Shown here piece by piece: positions 9,764 to 16,669 of a stretch of DNA of 21,954 bases (positions are counted from its first letter, which is position 1; every line of letters starts with the position of its first letter). A program made the translations under genes and the position numbers. The notes below the pieces were generated by a model. The model saw only the letters and a list, made by a program, of their open reading frames with translations. It was not told the origin of the DNA and did not search any database. Source of the DNA: JAYSRU01 sp043720875 (lineage in GTDB: Bacteria > Bacteroidota > Bacteroidia > Flavobacteriales_D > Crocinitomicaceae); contig JAYSRU010000274.1 of assembly GCA_043720875.1 (NCBI GenBank), positions 1-21,954 on the forward strand, written 5' to 3'.

Positions 9764-11644
9764 TTACAAAGCATATTTCGTTAACCAATTCCAAGTTGGT
9801 AATGCTCTGTGCGGATATTTACCGATAACGATTCCCTTTTTGATGAACAACAACGAAGGGTTGCTTCGTGCAATCGCTTTCATTTCAGTTTCATCATTAG
9901 TGAATGCAGGAATCTCTAGTTTATATTTTGTTCTAAACTTATTCACTTGCTCTCTTGACGCCGACGTAATCAAGATGAATGGGATTTTATTAGCTTTCGC
10001 CTTAGCAGCTAGTGACTTTAAGGTTGCAATTTCCTTAAGGTTCATTTTTGCCAAATCTTTCGAAAGCAGTAAAAATACTTTAGGCGTTGTCGTAATCCAT
10101 TCACGCAGACTCACTTCCGTAATGGATGGATCTGCAATTTTAACTTTTCCAACAAACGTGTAACTAGCCGAATCATACATTTCTGTATCGTATTCACTTT
10201 CCGGAATCAAGTTTCTATAATTATTCGCTTTTTCAATCAACTCAACTCCATCTATCATTAAGTTTGACATGATTTCTTTCACAGCTGAGAAATCTTTCTC
10301 AAGTGGGCCGATATCACCAAATGCGATTGAAGGATTAAACTGTCCTGTAATAGACGGTAGTCTACCTTCAACAAGTACCTTTTCTAATGTTCTTCCGAAT
10401 TTCCAATGCTCAGTATCACCCCAAATATTTTTAGTAGATTGATCCAAGGCTAAAAGAACCTTTTCTTTTTTCGTTTTAATATTTACGTAAATATAAGTAT
10501 TGGCATTTTTTTGCTCAATACCATCGTTCATCTTTTCTTTTAGGTTACTTCCAACTGCATATGGACGGTAATCCTTTAACGGTTCATAATACAAAACGTA
10601 AGCTATAAATATGCCGCATACGCCGGTAACAATAGCTGCAGAAGACCAATAATTTCCTACCATTTTTATTCTAGACCGTTTGATGTAAAGTGCGGAAAGA
10701 ATACAAACTATTGAAAACAAGATTGGGAAATACCACCCAAACACCCATGAGAATAATGCAACTAAGAGCAAAGAATAAGGAATTAGAACAAAATTATCCT
10801 TTACAGAATTTGGTTTAATTTTCCATTGTGCAGCAAAAATCAAGAGCACCAAGTATCCTAGAACAATATCCTTCCACAACGATTCTACAGGGGTTAGCGA
10901 ACGACCAACTGAGCCCTTCATGGCATCACCAAAACAACCACAATCACTAACACATTGTGGACTTTTTAATTCATCAATCACCAATTCTCCTCCACTTTTG
11001 GATATAACTTTAATGTCTTTATTTGTTTTTGAAGCTTCCAACTTTACCTTTGCCAAGGGGTTCGACAGCTCATAACGATCCCGATCAATAAACTTTTTAT
11101 CTTTATCGCAAGCAGCCGTATGCCATGTTAATGCAGTAAAGAAAACCATGATGCCTAGCAATAACCAACTCGTAAGTTTAATCTTCCCTCCAATGATGAC
11201 TAACACGCCTAGTACTATTTCTAAAATACACAAGAAAACTGAAATGGGAAGTGCATAATCTATCAAAAATTCTAGCGAAAACTCTTTCCATCCGAAGGCC
11301 TCTTTAATTCTGTAAGCTAGAGCGCCATCTTCAAAATACTCTTCTAATTTATAGGCAAACCCGAGCGGATCATTTGCCTTTATTAATCCTGAAACAATGA
11401 ATAGACCTCCAACCAAACCTCGTGCGACGTATGACGCCAAATGCATACCTTTTAGTGCCACAAACACAAACAAACCGAGTAAAAACAAGGAATATCCTGT
11501 TGCTTTTAACATTGCCGCTTGGGCTTCAAAATTTTTATGATAAGCCATTGCTAAAATTCCCAAACCAATTAGGTTCAGAAGAATTCCTAAGCTATTCAAT
11601 ACCAATGAACTTCCTGGTACTTCGTTTCTAATAAATTTTGCCAT
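9764..11644 (-). CDS. BT_3928-like DoxX/MauE-type membrane protein with thioredoxin-like C-terminus
   Basis: The 626-residue protein has an N-terminal membrane domain with about nine hydrophobic segments (roughly residues 12-360) and a soluble C-terminal domain (about 505-626). The stretch FIVSGLIKANDPLGFAYKLE (82-101) is typical of the DoxX-like BT_3928 group in Bacteroidota. A cysteine cluster CVSDCGCFGD (C231, C235, C237) lies in a loop between membrane segments; a CGCFG motif is characteristic of MauE-type redox membrane proteins. The C-terminal part has the strand and helix order of a thioredoxin fold (PKVFLLLS, then PFILITSAS, then SLLFIKKGIVIGKYPHRALP) but lacks the CXXC active site. 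Family context suggests envelope redox work or quinone-linked electron transfer, but no substrate can be read from sequence. It lies between the DUF1599 gene (12 bp) and tpiA (16 bp). Confidence 0.85.
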   Translation of the reverse strand: MAKFIRNEVPGSSLVLNSLGILLNLIGLGILAMAYHKNFEAQAAMLKATGYSLFLLGLFVFVALKGMHLASYVARGLVGGLFIVSGLIKANDPLGFAYKLEEYFEDGALAYRIKEAFGWKEFSLEFLIDYALPISVFLCILEIVLGVLVIIGGKIKLTSWLLLGIMVFFTALTWHTAACDKDKKFIDRDRYELSNPLAKVKLEASKTNKDIKVISKSGGELVIDELKSPQCVSDCGCFGDAMKGSVGRSLTPVESLWKDIVLGYLVLLIFAAQWKIKPNSVKDNFVLIPYSLLLVALFSWVFGWYFPILFSIVCILSALYIKRSRIKMVGNYWSSAAIVTGVCGIFIAYVLYYEPLKDYRPYAVGSNLKEKMNDGIEQKNANTYIYVNIKTKKEKVLLALDQSTKNIWGDTEHWKFGRTLEKVLVEGRLPSITGQFNPSIAFGDIGPLEKDFSAVKEIMSNLMIDGVELIEKANNYRNLIPESEYDTEMYDSASYTFVGKVKIADPSITEVSLREWITTTPKVFLLLSKDLAKMNLKEIATLKSLAAKAKANKIPFILITSASREQVNKFRTKYKLEIPAFTNDETEMKAIARSNPSLLFIKKGIVIGKYPHRALPTWNWLTKYAL

Positions 11645-11656
11645 TTTGTTTGTTAT

Positions 11657-12199
11657 TTAATTAGTATAAGAAGATAGTATGAGTGCAAAAACTGCGTAAT
11701 TTAAAATGTCAAAGTAATTTGACTCAACTCCTTCACTTGCCATCGTTATACCATTATTATCTTCAATTTGTTTTATTCTTAAAAGTTTTGCCAAAATTAA
11801 ATCGGTTAAGCTTGTAATTCGCATATCTCGCCAGGCCTCACCATAATCATGGTTCTTTTTAAGCATCAACTCTCGAGCTTCATGAATTTGATTTGTATAT
11901 AATTCGTGTGCTTTTTCAACTTCTAACGAAAGCGCCTCATTGGAATCCAATTGACACTGAATTAAGGCCATGGCCGAATAATTTACGATAGCTTCAAATT
12001 CGCCAGCAAGATCTTCACCAACCAAATTTACACCTGATTCTTGTACTGTTCTCACGCGTTGTGCCTTAATAAACAACTGATCCGTTAAACTACTCGGCCT
12101 TAAAATTCTCCAAGTTGTTCCGTAATCTTGTGTTTTCTTTAAAAACATTGCTTCACATCTTGCGATAATTGTATCGTATTCTTCGTTAGTTTTGTACAT
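11657..12199 (-). CDS. DUF1599 protein with two internal copies of the domain
   Basis: The 180-residue protein is two tandem copies of one domain, about 8-80 and 101-175, offset by 93 residues. Each contains a K-K-x-x-D-Y-G-x-x-W signature (KKTQDYGTTWRILR at 21-34; KKNHDYGEAWRDMR at 114-127), then S-L-T-D, a basic R-x-K/R helix and a final I/L-N-Y-A/S-x-x-A-L helix. This matches my memory of DUF1599 (PF07659, also called nucleotide modification associated domain 1), a soluble all-alpha family with no firmly established reaction. The protein has no signal peptide. It heads the minus-strand operon and is divergent from folP, a pairing frequent in Bacteroidota. A nucleotide-related role is inference from the family name. 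Confidence 0.85.
   Translation of the reverse strand: MYKTNEEYDTIIARCEAMFLKKTQDYGTTWRILRPSSLTDQLFIKAQRVRTVQESGVNLVGEDLAGEFEAIVNYSAMALIQCQLDSNEALSLEVEKAHELYTNQIHEARELMLKKNHDYGEAWRDMRITSLTDLILAKLLRIKQIEDNNGITMASEGVESNYFDILNYAVFALILSSYTN
12187..12194 (+). promoter_or_regulatory. Candidate -7 element for folP
   Basis: TAGTTTTG fits the Bacteroidetes TAnnTTTG consensus. It would place a transcription start near 12200 and give a leader of about 20 bases before the GTG of folP. It lies inside the first codons of the divergent DUF1599 gene. TTG trimers upstream lie 15 and 24 bases away, neither an ideal -33 spacing. An eight-base motif alone is weak evidence. Confidence 0.4.
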
Positions 12200-12222
12200 C
12201 GAAAATATTAATATTCTAAAAA

Positions 12223-13077
12223 GTGAGTGAAGATACGATTTTTCCTAAAACAAGTACGTTAAACCTAGGGGGCCGGCTGTTAAATTTTAGTCAAACTTTG
12301 GTGATGGGGATAGTCAACTACACCCACGATTCTTTCTATAAAGACAGTAGAAACCAGTCAATTAAGGACGTTTTAAATAGTGTTGAAAAAATGTTAACAG
12401 AAAATGTTGACATTATTGATCTAGGTGCGTTATCAACTCGGCCGAATGCAGAAATTATCTCGGAACTAGAAGAAGGTAAACACATTGAATCTGCTGTGCA
12501 AGAAATATTAAATGCTTTTCCAAACACCGTTATAAGCGTAGATACATTTCGATCAAATGTGGCGAAAATAGCTTTAGACAATGGTGCATTGCTTATCAAT
12601 GACATTAGCGGTGGCAAATTCGACTCTAACCTGTTTGATACGATTGCTCCATATAACGTTCCAATCATTTTAATGCATTTGAGAGGAACGTTCGAAACGA
12701 TGCATCATCAAACCCAATACGCAAACATTGCCCAAGAGGTTTGTACAGAACTACGCATACAAATTGATTTGGCAAAAAAAGCTGGTGTTACAGACATTAT
12801 TATTGATCCAGGATTTGGATTTTCAAAAAGCGTTGCTCAAAATTTTGATTTGTTACATGAACTCAATGTACTATGCGATTTAGGTTTACCTGTTTTAGCT
12901 GGACTATCTCGTAAATCTATGATTTACAAAACGTTGGATATTTCCCCAGAGCAGGCGCTCAATGGAACAAGTGTATTAAACACCATCGCATTGCTCCAAG
13001 GTAGTCGCTTGTTAAGAGTGCATGATGTAAAAGAAGCTGTAGAGATCCGGACTTTGGTGGAACGAATGCGGTGCTGA
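12223..13077 (+). CDS. folP: Dihydropteroate synthase FolP
   Basis: This enzyme condenses p-aminobenzoate with 6-hydroxymethyl-7,8-dihydropterin diphosphate to dihydropteroate in folate synthesis; it is the sulfonamide target. The start must be the GTG at 12223: an in-frame TAA lies at 12217-12219 and the next ATG (M28) would remove the first strand. The TIM-barrel residues expected of the family are present: N32, T72-R73 in STRP, D107 in SVDTF, N126 in INDISGG, D195 in DPGFGF, K231 in SRKS and R265/H267 in RVHDV. Loop 1 reads NYTHDSF where most homologues have NVTPDSF, and the second loop reads DLGALSTRP rather than DIGGESTRP. The gene is divergent from the DUF1599 gene with 23 bp between them. 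Confidence 0.95.
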   Translation: MSEDTIFPKTSTLNLGGRLLNFSQTLVMGIVNYTHDSFYKDSRNQSIKDVLNSVEKMLTENVDIIDLGALSTRPNAEIISELEEGKHIESAVQEILNAFPNTVISVDTFRSNVAKIALDNGALLINDISGGKFDSNLFDTIAPYNVPIILMHLRGTFETMHHQTQYANIAQEVCTELRIQIDLAKKAGVTDIIIDPGFGFSKSVAQNFDLLHELNVLCDLGLPVLAGLSRKSMIYKTLDISPEQALNGTSVLNTIALLQGSRLLRVHDVKEAVEIRTLVERMRC

Positions 13078-13124
13078 AAACAATCAACTCTTTCGAGTAA
13101 GCTGAATTATTCCAAATTGACTGT

Positions 13125-13132
13125 TATCTTTG
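13125..13132 (+). promoter_or_regulatory. Candidate -7 element for lhgO
   Basis: TATCTTTG matches the Bacteroidetes TAnnTTTG consensus in the 76-bp gap between folP and lhgO. The start of transcription would fall near 13138, about 15 bases before the lhgO ATG. No TTG is seen at the expected -33 distance. If used, lhgO and the two genes after it can be transcribed independently of folP. Confidence 0.45.
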
Positions 13133-13153
13133 CATAAATTAATATGAAATCCT

Positions 13154-14365
13154 ATGAAATTTGACATTGCTATAATTGGAGGGGGAATTGTTGGTGCTGG
13201 TACTTTTTACAAATTACAGCAACGTTTTCCAAATTCTTCAATCCTTTTAATTGAGAAAATGGACAAATTAGCAGACCATCAAACAGGTAATAATTCAGGT
13301 GTTATACACTCAGGATTGTACTACAAACCAGGTTCAGCTAAGGCAAAAACGTGCGTAGATGGTCGCCATGAGTTAGTAGCGTTTGCAAAAGCACACAACA
13401 TACCTCACGATATTTGTGGAAAAATAGTTGTTGCTACGCACGAAAGTGAATTGGCTGGGATGGATAAAATTTTCGAAAATGGCCTTGCCAATGGCACCGA
13501 AGGAATACGCAAAATAACAGCAGAAGAAATTCGAGAAATCGAACCGCATGTGAAAGGAATTGCAGGAATTCATGTTCCATGTACAGGAATTATTGATTTC
13601 CGAGCAGCAACCGAAAAAATGGTTGAACTTGCCTTGGCAATGAATCCTGCAAGTGTATTAAAACTGGGTCACGAGGTACTTTCAATCGAAAAACTTGAAA
13701 ATTCTTCAAAAATAGTTTGCAACAAAGGAACGTTTGAAGCGAGTCATTTAATCTTTTGTGCTGGATTGCAAGCAGATCGACTTGCTAAGAAAGACGGTGT
13801 TCATCTGAAAGAAAAAGTTGTAGGATTTAGAGGAGATTATTACGAATTAACCGACCAAGCTAAGCATAAAGTAAAACACTTAATTTACCCAGTACCTAAT
13901 CCAGATTTCCCATTCTTAGGCGTACATTTTACACGCATGACGAACGGAGATATTGAATGTGGACCGAATGCCGTTTTCAGTTTCAAGCGTGAAGGTTACG
14001 GAAAAACAGATTTTTCATGGAAAGACACGATCGATGCTTTATCGTACCGTGGAACTTGGAAACTGTTTTTTAAAAATATGAAATATGGTATCGCAGAATA
14101 CCGTCGCGCATTTTCAAAAAAATTATTTTTACGCACACTTCAAACTTTAATTCCTGACTTAACCATGGAAGACATAAAGCCAGGAAGAGCAGGTGTTCGA
14201 GCACTATTACTTGGAACTGATGGCGACACGCGTGATGATTTCAGAATCGAATACTTGGGGAATTCTATACACGTATTAAACGCGCCATCACCTGCTGCAA
14301 CCGCTGCATTAGCCATTGGAGGACATATTGCTTTGGAAGCAGAAAAACATTTTGGTTTGAAATAA
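13154..14365 (+). CDS. lhgO: L-2-hydroxyglutarate oxidase
   Basis: This FAD-dependent enzyme of the DAO/GlpD superfamily oxidises L-2-hydroxyglutarate to 2-oxoglutarate, clearing a by-product of promiscuous malate dehydrogenase or recovering carbon from lysine/glutarate breakdown; in E. coli it passes electrons to the membrane quinone pool. The 403-residue protein has the N-terminal Rossmann motif IIGGGIVGAG (7-16) with ribose-binding E34, the LhgO signature GNNSGVIHSGLYYKPG (45-60), and the C-terminal FAD-contact region GRAGVRALL followed by HVLNAPSPAATAALAIGGHI. No signal peptide is present. The ATG at 13154 is the only start that includes the full Rossmann strand. The CoA-transferase gene follows after 44 bp. 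Confidence 0.93.
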   Translation: MKFDIAIIGGGIVGAGTFYKLQQRFPNSSILLIEKMDKLADHQTGNNSGVIHSGLYYKPGSAKAKTCVDGRHELVAFAKAHNIPHDICGKIVVATHESELAGMDKIFENGLANGTEGIRKITAEEIREIEPHVKGIAGIHVPCTGIIDFRAATEKMVELALAMNPASVLKLGHEVLSIEKLENSSKIVCNKGTFEASHLIFCAGLQADRLAKKDGVHLKEKVVGFRGDYYELTDQAKHKVKHLIYPVPNPDFPFLGVHFTRMTNGDIECGPNAVFSFKREGYGKTDFSWKDTIDALSYRGTWKLFFKNMKYGIAEYRRAFSKKLFLRTLQTLIPDLTMEDIKPGRAGVRALLLGTDGDTRDDFRIEYLGNSIHVLNAPSPAATAALAIGGHIALEAEKHFGLK

Positions 14366-14409
14366 TCCTTGTTTAGGTAACTTCATCACTCCTACTTAAC
14401 TGACTTGAT

Positions 14410-15477
14410 ATGCAACTTGACTTATTAAAAAACTTAACAGTAATTGATGCGTCGACCGTTTTAGCAGGACCATCTGTAGGAACTTTTTTTGCAGAATTGG
14501 GAGCTGCCGTAATAAAGATAGAGCATCCGAAACATGGCGACGTAACCCGTGATTGGAAACTACAAGTTGAACCAGAAGATTCAGTTTCAGCCTATTTTTC
14601 GAGTGTAAACTATCTAAAATCTTATCAAAAACTAGATCTCACCAACGCGGAAGACCGTTTAGCATTTTATACATTGATTTCCAAATCGGATATACTTTTG
14701 ACTAATTTCAAAAAAGGGGATGCCGAAAAGTTTCAATGTTCAGACGAACAGCTACGCAGCGTAAACCCACAACTTATTCACGGTAAAATCACTGGATTTG
14801 GTTCATCATCCGACAGAGTTGCTTACGATTTGGTATTACAGGCAGAAACTGGCTTTATGGCTATGAACGGAACTGCCGAAAGTGGACCGGTAAAAATGCC
14901 TGTTGCTGTAATCGACATACTTGCTGCACATCACTTAAAAGAAGGATTGCTTTTAGCGCTTTATCAGCGACAATTATCACAAAAAGGAGCGACAATTGAG
15001 GTTTCGCTTTATAGCGCTGCTCTCGCTTCCTTAGCCAATCAAGCAAGCAATTATCTTATGACGAACCAAGTTCCTAAGCGACAAGGCTCACTTCATCCCA
15101 ACATTGCCCCTTATGGGGAAATATTTAAAACTATTTCTGGCGATTTGATCACTTTTGCAATTGGTTCAGATATTCATTTCGCTAAACTTTGTACACTATT
15201 AGCGTTGAATGAGCTTCCGAACGAATCTCATTTTAACACCAACACCCATCGCCTTGCCAACAGAATAGAACTTGCCGCAATACTTGCAGAAAAAATCTGT
15301 CAACTAGATACTAACTTCATCCTCGACGCATGTGAAAAACAGTTCATACCGGCTGCCAAAATCAAACAACTGGACGAAGTTTTGAACGATGTAAAAGCAC
15401 AAAAACTCTTACGCACAGAGACAATTGATCAAACCGTTACCAAGAGAATTACGAGTATTGCTTTCAATTATGATTGA
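14410..15477 (+). CDS. CaiB/BaiF family III CoA-transferase
   Basis: Family III CoA-transferases move CoA between carboxylic acids through an aspartyl-CoA thioester intermediate; the family also contains alpha-methylacyl-CoA racemases. The 355 residues start with the typical strand LKNLTVIDASTVLAGPSVG (6-24) and ELGAAVIKIEHPKHGD (29-44). The expected catalytic Asp is D140 in VAYDLVLQAETGFM, preceded by HGKITGFGSSSDR, which matches the family pattern of a glycine-rich segment ahead of that residue. The protein is shorter than the usual 380-430 residues, mostly in the C-terminal part. Substrates cannot be told from sequence. It sits between lhgO and the GH113-like gene with short gaps (44 and 30 bp), so co-transcription is likely. 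Confidence 0.88.
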   Translation: MQLDLLKNLTVIDASTVLAGPSVGTFFAELGAAVIKIEHPKHGDVTRDWKLQVEPEDSVSAYFSSVNYLKSYQKLDLTNAEDRLAFYTLISKSDILLTNFKKGDAEKFQCSDEQLRSVNPQLIHGKITGFGSSSDRVAYDLVLQAETGFMAMNGTAESGPVKMPVAVIDILAAHHLKEGLLLALYQRQLSQKGATIEVSLYSAALASLANQASNYLMTNQVPKRQGSLHPNIAPYGEIFKTISGDLITFAIGSDIHFAKLCTLLALNELPNESHFNTNTHRLANRIELAAILAEKICQLDTNFILDACEKQFIPAAKIKQLDEVLNDVKAQKLLRTETIDQTVTKRITSIAFNYD

Positions 15478-15507
15478 ATAACCTTCTACTTAAACACCTG
15501 TAAAAGC

Positions 15508-16551
15508 ATGAAATACAACTTCTTAGTTTTGTCCATTTTAGTATTTTCCAGTTGTAAAAACATGGGGATTACAGAAAAAAGTTCTTCGCTTCAAACTACA
15601 GATACCGTAGATTCAAAGTTCGAGATGAAAGGAATGAGTTTCGTAGGAATGAATCATGTTGTAGATGAAAGTCATATTATTCCGTTAGCGCATATAAATT
15701 GTAATTGGATTTCTCAGATGCCCTTTGCATTTGGGGAGCTTAATTCAACCCAAGTCACATTTAACCATCCGCATCAATGGTGGGGAGAATCGGATGCTGG
15801 AATAATCAAAACTACCTTATTAACTCAGGCAAAAGGTATAAAGACCATGATGAAGCCTCAAATTTGGATGAGTGGAACGTATACCGGAGAATTCTCATTA
15901 ACAAATGACACCGATTGGAAAACCTGGGAAAAGAATTATATGAAATTCATTATGCATTTTGCACATTTATCCGATTCATTGAACATTGAAATGTTTTGCA
16001 TTGGTACTGAATTAAAGCAAGTTGTGGAAAAACGTCCTGATTTTTTCGTTACAGTGATCGACAGTATAAAAACATTTTATACCGGGAAGTTGGTGTATGC
16101 AGCTAATTGGAATGAGTATCAACAGGTTCATTTTTGGAACAAGTTAGATTACATCGGAATTGATGCCTACTTTCCATTATCTAGCGCAAGTAATCCAACT
16201 CTAGCTGAGTTAAAAGACAGTTGGACGAAAGCACAACAAGAGATTGACAGCTATAGAAAAAACCAAGGTAAAGATGTGTTATTCACGGAAATCGGGTATA
16301 AAAGTGTTGACAAATGTGCGCATGAACCTTGGAATCCAGCATCGAAAAAAGTCAATTTAAGTGCTCAAAGCAACGCGACTTTAGCATTCTTTGAAGTTTT
16401 CAATTCAATCGAGTGGTTTAAAGGGTCTTTTTTCTGGAAATGGTATCCTAAACATCACTCTTCAGGTGGAAAGAACAACACAGATTATACTCCACAAAAC
16501 AAACCAGTTGAAGCTATTATCAAGAAATGGTATCAAGAAACTGGTAAATAA
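15508..16551 (+). CDS. Lipoprotein glycoside hydrolase, GH113-like
   Basis: The 347-residue protein begins with a lipoprotein signal peptide (LVFSSC, lipidated C16), so it should sit on a membrane surface. The mature part has TIM-barrel features of GH113 (beta-mannanase-related enzymes, clan GH-A). KGMSFVGMNH is the first strand; FCIGTELKQ gives probable acid/base E168 at the end of strand 4; DYIGIDAYFPL is the strand 6 region; VLFTEIGYKS gives probable nucleophile E261 at strand 7; FKGSFFWKWYPK is strand 8. The two glutamates fit the retaining GH-A mechanism. Whether the natural substrate is mannan is not known, and many Bacteroidota GH113-like lipoproteins are uncharacterised. It is the last gene before the terminator at 16591 and has no polysaccharide-utilisation neighbours (no SusC/SusD). 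Confidence 0.8.
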   Translation: MKYNFLVLSILVFSSCKNMGITEKSSSLQTTDTVDSKFEMKGMSFVGMNHVVDESHIIPLAHINCNWISQMPFAFGELNSTQVTFNHPHQWWGESDAGIIKTTLLTQAKGIKTMMKPQIWMSGTYTGEFSLTNDTDWKTWEKNYMKFIMHFAHLSDSLNIEMFCIGTELKQVVEKRPDFFVTVIDSIKTFYTGKLVYAANWNEYQQVHFWNKLDYIGIDAYFPLSSASNPTLAELKDSWTKAQQEIDSYRKNQGKDVLFTEIGYKSVDKCAHEPWNPASKKVNLSAQSNATLAFFEVFNSIEWFKGSFFWKWYPKHHSSGGKNNTDYTPQNKPVEAIIKKWYQETGK

Positions 16552-16590
16552 ACGCTTTCGAAATTCAATAAAATAAATACGAGTCAACAA

Positions 16591-16621
16591 AAAAGCCGTT
16601 TCAAGAAATGAAACGGCTTTT
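16591..16621. terminator. Bidirectional rho-independent terminator
   Basis: A perfect inverted repeat, AAAAGCCGTTTC (16591-16602) and GAAACGGCTTTT (16610-16621), is separated by a 7-base loop. It has A-rich sequence on the left and T-rich sequence on the right, so either strand reads a stem followed by a U tract. It lies 39 bp after the GH113-like stop and 48 bp from the convergent stop at 16670, and so serves both genes. The remainder of 16552-16669 contains nothing else I can identify. Confidence 0.92.
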
Positions 16622-16669
16622 GATTTTTATTATATTCGATTAACCCAATTGAGTTAAGCGATTGTTTAA

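Noticed and set aside
12336..12668. 110-residue minus-strand ORF
   Set aside because: Antisense shadow of folP, which has all family motifs.
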